Positions 34,337-43,619 of a stretch of 64,000 nt of DNA are shown in pieces (within the stretch, counting starts at the first letter, position 1; each line of letters begins with the position of its first letter). The stretch is from Bradyrhizobium sp. dw_411 (lineage in GTDB: Bacteria; Pseudomonadota; Alphaproteobacteria; Rhizobiales; Xanthobacteraceae). The stretch spans positions 1 through 64,000 of the forward strand of contig NZ_JAAVUY010000008.1 in NCBI RefSeq assembly GCF_018449695.1, read 5' to 3'. Under the pieces are notes generated by a model. It made no database searches and was not told the DNA's origin. It saw only the letters and a program-made list of their open reading frames with translations. The position numbers and the translations under genes are program-made.

Positions 34337-35362
34337 TCAGCGGCCGATCCGCTCGCTCCGTCGGGGCGTCGACCTTGAACCTCTACTGGCATTCAAGGTT
34401 TCTGACGGGCGTTCTCCGAATGACTGTGCGTACTCCTTTGCAAAATTACTGAGGTTGCCGAACCCACAGGTGTACGCAACGTCGGTCACGGAAGTGCCCT
34501 CCACTGGTCTGCACAACAATGCCCTGGCGTGACGCAGGCGGATCATCTTTGCAAATGCCATCGGCGAATAACCCCGGTGCTCCCTGAACGCGTGAAAAAT
34601 ACTCCTCGCGCTCGAATGGGTTGCCGCAACCAGCGCCTCGATTGTGATCGGCTGGTCCCAATTTGCCTCGACATATTCCTCCACCAATCGCACCTGCCAA
34701 GGCGCGGCACTGCGCGGCGTATCATTCAGCAGATGGCTGAAATTATGGGGGTTCGATTGGACGAAGGTGACGAGCAGCGCCTGCTCCATTTCGACCATCG
34801 CTGTTGCCGCCGGGAAACTGGACCCATGCGAATCGGCCTCGGTGATCACAAAATCAATGAGGCGCTTCCAGAACGCATTGGCAGGCCGTTGAAAATCAAA
34901 CACCGGCTCGAATTCCAGATCCGGCTTCGGCTGGAATCCGAGAAGACTGCCGAGTTTGCGTGACACTGCCTTGCGATCGAGCTGGACGTTTATCGTTTCA
35001 AAGGTATCGTCATAAAGGAGAGTCAGCGGTTTTCCCGGAGCATAGATAGCGGTCCGTTCTCCTCCCACCGAGACCCGGTGGCCGCCGGTGATCGCTTCTC
35101 CGCTTCCGGAATATGCGATCGGCACCGTATATCCGATAGGGAAATCGGGAAAATGGAATTCGACCGCGGCCCCGAAGCTGCCAAACGAGAGGCCCAGAGA
35201 TTCGAGCTGCAGGTAATTGCCGCGCGCTCTGAAATTCCTGTGTCCCCTGGAGGCGATAAGTTTATTCTCACCAAAGTAGCGCCCAACGGCGTTCCTCATC
35301 TCATCAATGTCTTTGGTACGGATAATCCCGAAGCGATCCAGAGGTCTCGGTCGGAGTGACAT
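34337..35362 (-). CDS. AraC-family regulator with AraC-type ligand-binding domain
   Basis: A 341-residue regulator of the AraC_binding_2 architecture. The sensor half contains LGLSFGSFGAAVEFHFPDFP and GGERTAIYAPGKPLTLLYDD; the DNA-binding half has ITIEALVAATHSSARSIFHA and TSVTDVAYTCGFGNLSNFAK. The start at 35362 (MSLRPRPL) follows AGGAATGATGCG. It lies downstream of the yiaWV-like genes and could be in the long minus-strand run or control it. Effector unknown. Confidence 0.88.
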   Translation of the reverse strand: MSLRPRPLDRFGIIRTKDIDEMRNAVGRYFGENKLIASRGHRNFRARGNYLQLESLGLSFGSFGAAVEFHFPDFPIGYTVPIAYSGSGEAITGGHRVSVGGERTAIYAPGKPLTLLYDDTFETINVQLDRKAVSRKLGSLLGFQPKPDLEFEPVFDFQRPANAFWKRLIDFVITEADSHGSSFPAATAMVEMEQALLVTFVQSNPHNFSHLLNDTPRSAAPWQVRLVEEYVEANWDQPITIEALVAATHSSARSIFHAFREHRGYSPMAFAKMIRLRHARALLCRPVEGTSVTDVAYTCGFGNLSNFAKEYAQSFGERPSETLNASRGSRSTPRRSERIGR

Positions 35363-35541
35363 CGCATCATTCCTGGCGGGCGGAAAGTGAAGCTTTACCC
35401 ATTCGAATGGAATGTTTCCCAAGGATTTTATAATGTATTTTATCGAGACGCATCAAGAATCCGCAGGTGATCTGCGCGGCAATTCGCTTCGCGCAAGGAG
35501 GCCCGGTTGCATCTAACTTGCGCGTCGGCGGTTCGCGGTCC

Positions 35542-36483
35542 TCAAAACGGATTGATGTAATTCGTGATCGCGATCTGGCGCAGCAAGACCTTGCGGATGA
35601 CATGCGCGGCCTTGACGCGATCGGTGAAGATCGCGGCGGTCCCGGTGCTGCCGGCCGGCAGGCTATCCGCCAGCCCGGTGTCGTCGAGCCGGATGCGCGC
35701 GACAAACGGCGCGGCTTCGATGCCCTTCGATTGCACCGCCGTACCCGAGGTCTGCACCTGCCCGGTCGCGATCGCCTGCAGCACGCTCTCTACCTCGCCG
35801 GAAAACACCCGCCCGGGCAGATATTTGAAGGTGACTTCGACCGCCTGCCCCGGCGCGACATAGCGCGCATCGATCTGGGCGAGCTCGACGCCGATCAGTG
35901 TGTTCGATGTATCGATGAAGGCCATCACTGGCGCCAGCGGCAGATTGGCGACGCGCGCGCCCTTGCGCAGCGCGAGATTGGTGACGTAGCCGTCGATCGG
36001 CGCACGCACCGTGGTCTTGTCGAGATTCCATTTGGCGCCTTCGAGCTGTGCGGCGAGCTGGTCGACTTCGGATTGGCGCTGCTCGACATCGAAGCCGCGG
36101 CCGGAATCGCGTTCGAACAATTGCGTCATCTGCGCGAGACGCGTCGCGGAGAATTTCAGTTGCGCCTCAATCGCCTTGACTTGCGCATGATAAGGAGTGG
36201 GATCGATTCGAAACAGTACGTCGCCGGTCTTCAGCGGCACATTGGCTGTCACGGGAACGTCGATCACCTCGCCGGCCACGTCGGGAACGATCGCGACGGA
36301 ATTGCGCACCACGACAGCGGTTCCCTGTGGCGCGCCCCACCCCATCGGGACGAACAATCCGATCAGCAGCAGCAGGAAGACGATGACGGGCGAGACTTTC
36401 CAGAACAGGTTGAAACGGACGATGTGCAATTTCACCAGCAGGAAGAGAATGACGAGATAGACGTTGAGCAGGACGACGATCAT
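35542..36483 (-). CDS. yiaV: HlyD-family membrane fusion protein (YiaV-like)
   Basis: A 313-residue periplasmic adaptor anchored by one N-terminal membrane segment (VSPVIVFLLLLIGLFVPMG). The lipoyl halves are VPDVAGEVIDVPVTANVPLK and VRAPIDGYVTNLALRKGARV, separated by a coiled-coil hairpin (IEAQLKFSATRLAQMTQL). HlyD adaptors work with an inner-membrane exporter; here the partner is the DUF3302 protein, as with E. coli YiaV/YiaW. The ATG at 36483 overlaps the DUF3302 stop by 4 bp. The last 43 bp are also present as a scar at 31165-31208. Confidence 0.87.
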   Translation of the reverse strand: MIVVLLNVYLVILFLLVKLHIVRFNLFWKVSPVIVFLLLLIGLFVPMGWGAPQGTAVVVRNSVAIVPDVAGEVIDVPVTANVPLKTGDVLFRIDPTPYHAQVKAIEAQLKFSATRLAQMTQLFERDSGRGFDVEQRQSEVDQLAAQLEGAKWNLDKTTVRAPIDGYVTNLALRKGARVANLPLAPVMAFIDTSNTLIGVELAQIDARYVAPGQAVEVTFKYLPGRVFSGEVESVLQAIATGQVQTSGTAVQSKGIEAAPFVARIRLDDTGLADSLPAGSTGTAAIFTDRVKAAHVIRKVLLRQIAITNYINPF

Positions 36484-36725
36484 GGCGCCGCCCCCGGCTG
36501 CCGCCGCGCCGGCACATCGACATAGGCCCAGATCAGCGCGACCGGCCACAGCGCAAAGCCGCAGATCAATGTGATCCATCCGGCCGCAGTCACTGCTTCC
36601 GCCCAAGGATGCCCGCGCGTCTTCGCGATGTGCCCGGGCAGCCAGCCGAGGATGCAGAACACTCCGACGGCGCTCGCGACGAGGACAATGAGGACGATCC
36701 AGGCGAAGATATCGAGACCGGACAT
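36480..36725 (-). CDS. yiaW: DUF3302 inner-membrane protein (YiaW-like)
   Basis: An 81-residue protein with two membrane segments (IFAWIVLIVLVASAVGVFCI and AAGWITLICGFALWPVALIW) and the loop LGWLPGHIAKTRGHPWAEAV between them. DUF3302 proteins such as E. coli YiaW are encoded beside an HlyD-type protein (YiaV), as here. It overlaps the HlyD start by 4 bp and starts 11 bp after the DUF1254/DUF1214 gene stop. The transported substance is unknown. Confidence 0.87.
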   Translation of the reverse strand: MSGLDIFAWIVLIVLVASAVGVFCILGWLPGHIAKTRGHPWAEAVTAAGWITLICGFALWPVALIWAYVDVPARRQPGAAP

Positions 36726-36736
36726 GTACGAATTCC

Positions 36737-37768
36737 TCAGCTAGCCGGCTGCGGCTCGGGGAATTTCCATTTGCCGCTCAGTACTTCCGGGCGCGGCCGA
36801 TACAGCCGGACCGTGTAGTTCCAGCCCTTCATGATCGGCAGACAGTTTGGAATCTTGCCGTCGCAGCCGCCAAACTGGATCGCGATCGATCCATCGGCGC
36901 TTCGCTTGCCCGTGACGCTATTGATCGAATAGGCATCGTACGGATTCTTCTCGTAATAGCCTTGAGCATTGTAGAGGCTGACAGACCAGAACGCGTCGAC
37001 AGGCACGTCCTTGACGGCAAGCTTGTAAATGGTCGTGCCGTCATTGTTGGCCGGGGTGATGTTGAGATAGGTCGCATCCTTGTCCGGGTTGCCGCCCCAG
37101 CCTGCGGCGGTTCCGATCAAATGCCTGACAGGATCGACCTGCGCTCTGGTGCCGAATGCCTTTGAAAAATTGGGTATCGTGCTGGCAAGCACCAGCAATG
37201 CATCGCGCACCTTCTTCTGGCTGGCTTGATCCCAGTTCGGCACCTCGAACTTGCCGCCTGCTTTCTGCTCGGCCTTGATCGCGTCCTGCAGCCGATGGAC
37301 GTCGGCGACATCTTTCGCATCCACCGGATCGACCAGGGTGCGGACGCCCACGACCATGTAGCGCGTGCCGATCTTTTCCCGGGCGAAAGTGTGCGGCCCT
37401 GCATCATACGTCACGGAGGGCACGTAATGGTCTTCATTGATGATCATCAATGACATGAAGCGCTTGCCGGCGTCCGGCATGGTGATGGTGACCGGTCCGG
37501 CGTCAAGATCGAACACGGCGGACGAATACAGCGTGTCGCGATTGAGGCGAATGACCGTCTGGTTGTCGATCCCGGCCGGCTCGCGGCGATGCAGGAATTT
37601 TCCGAAGGCGCCGTCCTTTACCATGCTGCCAAAATACAAATCCGACTCGGCGCGGATGAAGTTATCGACGGTGACGGGAACGGAGCCGACCGTCTGGGAC
37701 TGCGCCTGAACCGCGCTCGTTGCCGCCAACGAAATGGCCAGCGCGGCGATCTTCAATTTATTGTTCAT
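36737..37768 (-). CDS. DUF1254/DUF1214 exported protein, paralogue B
   Basis: A 343-residue exported protein (signal ALAISLAATSAVQAQ). Key segments NRDTLYSSAVFDLDAGPVTI, NWDQASQKKVRDALLVLAS, VDAFWSVSLYNAQGYYEKNP and GGCDGKIPNCLPIMKGWNY are nearly the same as in the 31216-32247 protein, so the two arose by duplication. The frame is open for another 97 codons upstream but MNNKLKIAALAIS at 37768 with a signal peptide and GGAGAACGC in front is the clear start. It lies 13 bp after the 37782 gene. Confidence 0.87.
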   Translation of the reverse strand: MNNKLKIAALAISLAATSAVQAQSQTVGSVPVTVDNFIRAESDLYFGSMVKDGAFGKFLHRREPAGIDNQTVIRLNRDTLYSSAVFDLDAGPVTITMPDAGKRFMSLMIINEDHYVPSVTYDAGPHTFAREKIGTRYMVVGVRTLVDPVDAKDVADVHRLQDAIKAEQKAGGKFEVPNWDQASQKKVRDALLVLASTIPNFSKAFGTRAQVDPVRHLIGTAAGWGGNPDKDATYLNITPANNDGTTIYKLAVKDVPVDAFWSVSLYNAQGYYEKNPYDAYSINSVTGKRSADGSIAIQFGGCDGKIPNCLPIMKGWNYTVRLYRPRPEVLSGKWKFPEPQPAS

Positions 37769-37781
37769 GCGTTCTCCTGAC

Positions 37782-39299
37782 TCACGCGCGCTGCACCGGC
37801 GGCGGCGTCCAGGAGCCGTCGACGACTTCCGCCTTGGGCCAGTAGGCGCGGACATAAAGCGAAAAATCGCCTTTCGGCGCGGGCAGCCAGTTGGCGCGCT
37901 GGACCGGGTCGGCCGGCGCATCCGTCTGCACGTAGATGGTGAGCGAACCGTCGGCGTTCGGCTTGAGATCCTTGTTCTTGGTGCCGACCGAAAAGCGGTT
38001 GATCGCGTTGGCGATGAAAAAATGGTGCTCGTTGTAGATCGAGAGCGACCAGAAACCATTCACTGGCGGTGTGCCGTCCTTTGCGAAGGTCACGGTGTAA
38101 CGGCTGGCGTTGTTGAGGCGCGCCCCCGACGCATCGAGGTCCTGATAGAAATATTTCGTTTCGTTCGGAGAGTTGACCAGGATGTTCGATTTCGCCACCG
38201 CCGTGCGGGTGAAGTAGTCCGCCCCGAAGGCAGATTCGTTGGAAATGGTGCTCCAATTATACGATAGCTGCTGGCCGTAGTTGCGGAACTGAAACAGAGG
38301 CGTCACAAGCTTTTCATCAGCATCTTTCGCGGCCTCGATCATTGCCTGCTTTATTTTTGCATTGTCTTTCGCAGCGGCGAGTACCGCGAGCACCTGCGAA
38401 TAGCGTGCTTCTTCGCCGGCCAGCGGTGGCGCATCGGCGAGTACCGCCGGAAGCTCATCGAAAAATTTTTCGGGGATCACCCATCGGGTTTCTTCTTCGC
38501 CGGGCGGGCCGCCGGGTATCCTTGGCAATTTGCTCCACTCGTTGATCTTCATTCGCCCGTCATACTCCGCAAGCGGATACATCGAGATGCCGGTCAGCAC
38601 GCCCTGAATCGCCTGCTTGTCCTGCGGCGTATCGTCCTGGAAGATGCGCGGCGCGACAAGGCCGGTATTGCTCGACGCGCGGAATACGCGGGTGATCCCC
38701 TTCGGCACCTCGCCATTCCAGCGGGGGCCGACAAGGAGGTAAAAACCGGGCATGGTGCGGTACATCTTGCCGAGCTGAACGAAGCTGTCCGTACGCAGAT
38801 CGACAATCTGATAAACCCAGAAACGATCGCCGAAATCCGGCACTTGAACCACCACGGGCGAAACATCGAGCGCGGCTATGCCGAGACCGTAGACAACATC
38901 CTGGTTCGGGCACGCGACGTTGCGCTCTTCGGGATTGACATAGTCCGTGAGCATGGTCAGCCGGTTGAGCGGCGCCTCGAGCAGCGGGCCGGCGTACCTC
39001 TGTTCCGTCATCTTTGAGAACGCGAGCCGCCGGTTGTACATGTTGACCAGCGGCCAAGCCCAGAAGAAGGAGTCGCGGGCGACGTGGGCAGCATAAGCCT
39101 CTGTGATCCTTACGCGCGCATCCGGACCGGGCGGCAGCGCGCGCGCCCATTCAGGCGATGGCGGCAAAGGCTGCGGATTGAGCGAAGACGTCTCGGCGTT
39201 TGCGACAGACGGCACTCCGCCCGCGAGCACTGAGGCGATTGCAAGCGTGGTTCCGGTGAGCAGGATATTTCTGCGATCAGTATCTACGTCGGTGGTCAT
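37782..39299 (-). CDS. DUF1254/DUF1214 Tat-exported protein
   Basis: A 505-residue protein. The Tat-type signal is DRRNILLTGTTLAIASVLAG. DUF1254 segments include FFWAWPLVNMYNRRLAFSKM, NVACPNQDVVYGLGIAALDV and FWVYQIVDLRTDSFVQLGKM; DUF1214 follows with VNGFWSLSIYNEHHFFIANA and RANWLPAPKGDFSLYVRAYW. It is the counterpart of the 32273 protein in block B. The 39329 gene lies 29 bp upstream in the same direction, so co-transcription is likely. Confidence 0.87.
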   Translation of the reverse strand: MTTDVDTDRRNILLTGTTLAIASVLAGGVPSVANAETSSLNPQPLPPSPEWARALPPGPDARVRITEAYAAHVARDSFFWAWPLVNMYNRRLAFSKMTEQRYAGPLLEAPLNRLTMLTDYVNPEERNVACPNQDVVYGLGIAALDVSPVVVQVPDFGDRFWVYQIVDLRTDSFVQLGKMYRTMPGFYLLVGPRWNGEVPKGITRVFRASSNTGLVAPRIFQDDTPQDKQAIQGVLTGISMYPLAEYDGRMKINEWSKLPRIPGGPPGEEETRWVIPEKFFDELPAVLADAPPLAGEEARYSQVLAVLAAAKDNAKIKQAMIEAAKDADEKLVTPLFQFRNYGQQLSYNWSTISNESAFGADYFTRTAVAKSNILVNSPNETKYFYQDLDASGARLNNASRYTVTFAKDGTPPVNGFWSLSIYNEHHFFIANAINRFSVGTKNKDLKPNADGSLTIYVQTDAPADPVQRANWLPAPKGDFSLYVRAYWPKAEVVDGSWTPPPVQRA

Positions 39300-39328
39300 G
39301 GCCTACCCTTCCGGTTAACAAGTGCGGA

Positions 39329-40735
39329 TTACTGTGCTGCAATCTTCTCCACGTCCGGCAGCTTCCACACCTTGTCGAAGAACTCCTTCTTCGGCCCGTA
39401 AAGACGGAACATCAGCTCGAATTTGCGGGCAGGGTCGGTTGGTATCCAGTTGGACTCCTGGCCAGCCGGCGGCCTCGCGCCGAGATAGAGGTCAACCGTC
39501 CCATCGGCATTCTTCTTCACTTCGGGATTGTTGGAAGCCCGGCTGGCGCGATCAACGTTCTTGATCAGCGCGTGGGTATCGCGGTCATAGGCTGTCAACG
39601 ACCAGTACTGCTCGATCGGGACATCGGCAGCGACGCGGAGATGATAGGTCTTCGCGCCTTCGTAGTCCGCACCGTCCTTGTCCTTAATGTTGATGATGTA
39701 GAACTGGCCGGCGCCCAGCCGCTTGATCCCGATATAGGCGTAATGATACGTGATCCCACGCCAGTCCACGGGATAGTCGTTCGCGCCCTCAAAACTCTCG
39801 CTCGCTCCCTTGAGCATTTCCGGATGCGTGGGAAACGTCCAATGGGTGCCTTCGAAAAACACAGGTGGGGCGGCGTCGTATTTGGCGGCCATCCACGCAT
39901 GCGCGTCGGCGATACTATCCTTCAAGACCTGCTTCATTTTTGTATCGGGCGCGAAAGGCTTGCCTTTCTCGATCCCGATCGAGCGCAATTGGTCGATCAT
40001 AGCGCGGTCACGACCCAGCCAAGGTTCGCTCTGCACCATGCGGTCGAGGTTCACGAAAAAACTCTCGTCGTAACGAATGGTCGTGTCGAACAGGATATCC
40101 TTGACGTCGGTGAACACGGTCGCCGGCGGGTTCGACGCCTGCGAGAGCGGATAGACTTTCAACTGCCTGGCATAGGCGATCGACTTCGCAACATCAGCCT
40201 CGGCGTGACTCCTGAGGTTTGATCTGATCAGGGCATAGCTACCCCAGGTGTTTGGCTGCAGCGCCTCGTAGCCCGCTGGCACCTGCCCCTTGTAGTCCGG
40301 CGGCAGCATCACCAATTTGACGCCCGCGCCCTTGTCGACACCGAGCAATCCGCCATCCTCCAGCGGCTCCTGCCAGACATTGACGATGTTGGCGTTAAGC
40401 GAACCGTTTGCATCCGCCGGCGGAATTTCGATCACGATCGGCCCGACGTCCTTGGTATTGAGGAACGTCATCAAATAGAGCGTGTCGGGATTGGGCGTCA
40501 GCGTCTGGTTCTTCCAGTCGAGCGGTTTGCCCCAATAGATCACCTGGTTCACCTTGCCCGGCGTCTTGGTCAGCATCTCCTGAAGCATCAGGTCATAATT
40601 GACGACGGGCATGCCCCAGATAACAGCCTCGACGGCGCGGCTTCGGACCAGCCGCTCTTGTGGTGTCGTCTGCGCGGTCGCAACTTCCCCCGCGAGACAG
40701 GAAAGGACGAGTGCCATAAACAATTTTTTGCACAT
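39329..40735 (-). CDS. DUF1254/DUF1214 exported protein
   Basis: A 468-residue protein with a Sec signal (LFMALVLSCLAGEVATAQ). DUF1254: AVIWGMPVVNYDLMLQEML, TLTPNPDTLYLMTFLNTKD; DUF1214: YWSLTAYDRDTHALIKNVDR, ESNWIPTDPARKFELMFRLY and GPKKEFFDKVWKLPDVE at the end. It differs from its neighbours in its longer central region (ATVFTDVKDILFDTTIRYDE). It lies 15 bp after the HAD phosphatase stop, in the same minus-strand run. Confidence 0.87.
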   Translation of the reverse strand: MCKKLFMALVLSCLAGEVATAQTTPQERLVRSRAVEAVIWGMPVVNYDLMLQEMLTKTPGKVNQVIYWGKPLDWKNQTLTPNPDTLYLMTFLNTKDVGPIVIEIPPADANGSLNANIVNVWQEPLEDGGLLGVDKGAGVKLVMLPPDYKGQVPAGYEALQPNTWGSYALIRSNLRSHAEADVAKSIAYARQLKVYPLSQASNPPATVFTDVKDILFDTTIRYDESFFVNLDRMVQSEPWLGRDRAMIDQLRSIGIEKGKPFAPDTKMKQVLKDSIADAHAWMAAKYDAAPPVFFEGTHWTFPTHPEMLKGASESFEGANDYPVDWRGITYHYAYIGIKRLGAGQFYIINIKDKDGADYEGAKTYHLRVAADVPIEQYWSLTAYDRDTHALIKNVDRASRASNNPEVKKNADGTVDLYLGARPPAGQESNWIPTDPARKFELMFRLYGPKKEFFDKVWKLPDVEKIAAQ

Positions 40736-40750
40736 GTGCGCGATATCCTC

Positions 40751-41773
40751 TCACGGCTCGAACGCGAACACCTTCTTCCAGTCCTGCTTCATGTCGACGA
40801 CGCTCCAGCCCTTCGCCTTGGCTTCTTCCCATGCCTTGTCGAGCTTGCCGATTTTGGAATTGCGGTCGTAGGCGTATTCACGCACCGCGTCGGTGTGGTG
40901 GACCAAACCGGCAAAGCGTGCCCCGCTTCCGGCCATGGTCCATTGCAGCATCTGCAAGTCTCCATCGGAATTTCCAAACGCGAAGATCGGCCGGCGGCCG
41001 ATGAAGCGATTGATGCCGACGGGCTTGCCGGGTCCGTCGTCGACAAATTCGATCTTGGCAATCTTCAACAGCTCCGGCTTGCCGCCGGCGCCGAACTCGA
41101 ATTTTACCTCGCCGGACGAGCCGACCACCTGCTCCGGCGGAATGCCGTAGACACGCTCGGTCCACGGCCGCATGAACTCGATGCCGCCGCCGGACACGAT
41201 GAAAGTCTTGAAACCGTTGGCGCGCAGATAGGCCAGCAGTTCGAGCATCGGCTGGAACACGAGTTCGGTGTAGGGCCGGTTGAAGCGCGGATGCCGCGCT
41301 GTCGCGGTCCAGTCGATTACGGTCTTGCTGAAATCCTCGACGGTCATGCCGGAATGCGTCGCCGATATCAACGGCAGCAAGCCGGCTTCACCGGCCGCCG
41401 CCAGCGTCTTCTTGTCGCCTTCCAGCAGGGCCTTGAACGGCTGCTTGGTTTTCCATTCCGGGTGTTGCGGCGCCATTGCCTTGATCCGGTCAATCGCAAA
41501 GGCGAGCTGGAAATAAAATGGCTGCTCGGTCCACAGCGTGCCGTCATTGTCGAAAGTCGCGATGCGCTCAGGCGCCGGGACGAAATCGGGGCCACCTTCC
41601 TTCGTCACCCGGCCGACAAAATCGACAATGGCCGATTTGACCGCGCCATCATTCCAGGACGCCAAGGCATCGGACTGCGCGAATGCCCCACGTCCTGGCA
41701 GACAGCAAACGGCGATGACTGCAATGGCGCCAAACACCGCACGCCGGCTCACATATCGGGTTTCGCTTTTCAT
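40751..41773 (-). CDS. HAD-superfamily phosphatase, Tat-exported
   Basis: A 340-residue protein with a twin-arginine signal (SRRAVFGAIAVIAVCCLPG). The HAD catalytic motif is ATFDNDGTLWTEQPF (nucleophile Asp and acid/base Asp), motif II is in KTFIVSGGGIEFMRPW, and motif III-IV in FAFGNSDGDLQMLQW. It resembles periplasmic phosphoserine-phosphatase-like enzymes and probably releases phosphate from a small substrate. The start at 41773 is preferred because CGAGGACGTC precedes it. It stands between sulfatase 1 and the DUF1254 genes. Confidence 0.87.
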   Translation of the reverse strand: MKSETRYVSRRAVFGAIAVIAVCCLPGRGAFAQSDALASWNDGAVKSAIVDFVGRVTKEGGPDFVPAPERIATFDNDGTLWTEQPFYFQLAFAIDRIKAMAPQHPEWKTKQPFKALLEGDKKTLAAAGEAGLLPLISATHSGMTVEDFSKTVIDWTATARHPRFNRPYTELVFQPMLELLAYLRANGFKTFIVSGGGIEFMRPWTERVYGIPPEQVVGSSGEVKFEFGAGGKPELLKIAKIEFVDDGPGKPVGINRFIGRRPIFAFGNSDGDLQMLQWTMAGSGARFAGLVHHTDAVREYAYDRNSKIGKLDKAWEEAKAKGWSVVDMKQDWKKVFAFEP

Positions 41774-41828
41774 GGCGACGTCCTCGAGCAAACCAACCAA
41801 ATTCTTGAACCGGCGCATGGTCTTCGCA

Positions 41829-43544
41829 TCACCCCGCATTTGGACGCTTCAATGTTTCCATGATCTGATCGACGCTGAAGCTGGATGGCGTCTGTCGTGG
41901 CGGAAACTCCTTGAACGTATCGATGAACTGCGCGACCAGGGCTTGGGCGGGAACAGCCAGGAACGACAGCTTGAACACCCAGTCGTTGTAGGTGTTCGAC
42001 GTGATGTCCGCGCGTTCGTATGGATCCATCCGCAAATTATACATTTTAGGTGCACGCATGCAGACGAACGGTTCGCGCCAGATCTGGATGGTGCCGGCTT
42101 CGCGTTGTTCGCAGAATACCAGCTTCATGTTGTCGTATCGCATCGAGACGAGTTGGCCGTCATCGTTGAAGTAGAAGAACTCCTTCCGCGCCGACTTCGG
42201 TTCAGCCCCGGTCAGGTACGGAAGCTGATTGTAGCCGTCGAGATGTACTTTGTAGGTGCGTCCGCCCGACTGCGGCTGCCAGCCGGAGAGCAGGCGTTCC
42301 TTCACGCCGGTATCGCCGGCCGCCGCGAGCAGCGTCGGGAACCAGTCCAAGCCCGAGAAGATTTCATTGGACACGCTTCCGGGCTGGATGCGGCCTGGCC
42401 AGCGCACGAACGCCGGCACGCGGAACGCGCCCTCCCAGTTGGAATTCTTTTCATTGCGGAACGGCGTATAGCCGCCGTCAGGCCAGGTGTTCATGTGCGG
42501 GCCATTGTCGGTCGAGTAGATGACGATGGTGTCATTGGCAATGCCGAGATCATCGAGGGCTTTGAGAATTTGCCCGACATGTCCATCGTGCTCGATCATG
42601 CCGTCGAAATATTCACTGATCCCGCTCTGGCCCAGCATCGATGGACGCACATGGGTGATGGCGTGCATGCGGGTCGAATTGAACCAGCAGAAGAACGGAC
42701 GATTGGCTTGGGTTTGACGTTTGATAAAGTCGATGGCGGCGGACGACGTTTCATCGTCGACCGTTTCCATGCGCTTTTTGGTCAATGCGCCGGTGTCTTC
42801 GATGGTCTGCTTGCCGACACGGCCAAAGCGCGGATCGACGGTTGGGTCGTCGCGGTCGGTCGCCCGGCACTTGAGCACGCCGCGTGGACCGAAACGCTCC
42901 TTGAAACGGGGATCCTTCGGATAAGCGGGGTTCTCCGGCTCCTCTTCGGCGTTGAGATGATAGAGGTTGCCGAAGAACTCGTCGAAGCCATGGACTGTCG
43001 GCAAAAACTCGTTTTTATCACCGAGGTGGTTCTTGCCGAATTGGCCGGTCGCGTAGCCGAGCGGCTTGAGAGCTTCTGCGATCGTTATGTCTTCTGCACG
43101 CAGGCCCGCGTCCGCGCCGGGTAGCCCGACCTTTGAAAGGCCGGTGCGCAAGGTCGCCTGCCCCGTGATGAACGAGGAGCGGCCAGCGGTGCAGCTTTGC
43201 TCGGCATAATAGTCGGTAAACATCATGCCTTCGCGGGCGAGGCGATCGATGTTCGGCGTGCGATACCCCATCACGCCAAAGGAATAGGCGCTGACATTGG
43301 TCTGTCCGATGTCGTCGCCCATGATGAAAAGGATATTCGGTTTGCGGCCGGACGCGGCCGGGGATGGAGCCGGCGTCGCGGCCGGCGCGGCCTTTTGTGC
43401 CTGTGCCAGGGCACTCGACGTCAGCGCCGCTGCCGCGACCAGGCTGGAGCTTCCCAGCAGGATGTTGCGACGGCTGAGGGCGCGGTCGTCGGCATCGTTC
43501 GCCGAGACATCGGGATGCTTGCTGGTGTTCGCTTCGCTCGACAT
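41829..43544 (-). CDS. Arylsulfatase 1, CTAGR type, Tat-exported
   Basis: A 571-residue sulfatase. The Tat signal SRRNILLGSSSLVAAAA is followed by an Ala/Pro-rich linker. Metal ligands begin with D77-D78 (IMGDDIG), and the formylglycine site is C118 in QSCTAGRSSF, i.e. C-x-A-x-R, an accepted variant of C-x-P-x-R. Later motifs include YSTDNGPHMNTWPDGGYTPF. The cysteine has to be oxidised to formylglycine, for which the FGE at 48426 is available. It hydrolyses sulfate esters in the periplasm; substrate unknown. The N-terminal MSSEANTSKHPDVSAN is shared with sulfatase 2, showing recent duplication. Confidence 0.92.
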   Translation of the reverse strand: MSSEANTSKHPDVSANDADDRALSRRNILLGSSSLVAAAALTSSALAQAQKAAPAATPAPSPAASGRKPNILFIMGDDIGQTNVSAYSFGVMGYRTPNIDRLAREGMMFTDYYAEQSCTAGRSSFITGQATLRTGLSKVGLPGADAGLRAEDITIAEALKPLGYATGQFGKNHLGDKNEFLPTVHGFDEFFGNLYHLNAEEEPENPAYPKDPRFKERFGPRGVLKCRATDRDDPTVDPRFGRVGKQTIEDTGALTKKRMETVDDETSSAAIDFIKRQTQANRPFFCWFNSTRMHAITHVRPSMLGQSGISEYFDGMIEHDGHVGQILKALDDLGIANDTIVIYSTDNGPHMNTWPDGGYTPFRNEKNSNWEGAFRVPAFVRWPGRIQPGSVSNEIFSGLDWFPTLLAAAGDTGVKERLLSGWQPQSGGRTYKVHLDGYNQLPYLTGAEPKSARKEFFYFNDDGQLVSMRYDNMKLVFCEQREAGTIQIWREPFVCMRAPKMYNLRMDPYERADITSNTYNDWVFKLSFLAVPAQALVAQFIDTFKEFPPRQTPSSFSVDQIMETLKRPNAG

Positions 43545-43619
43545 TCTATCCTCCGTTCTTGATTTTTCTCTGGTCCTAAAACGACCGGCTTGGGCGGCAA
43601 CGGCAACGCGACGAAAAAC

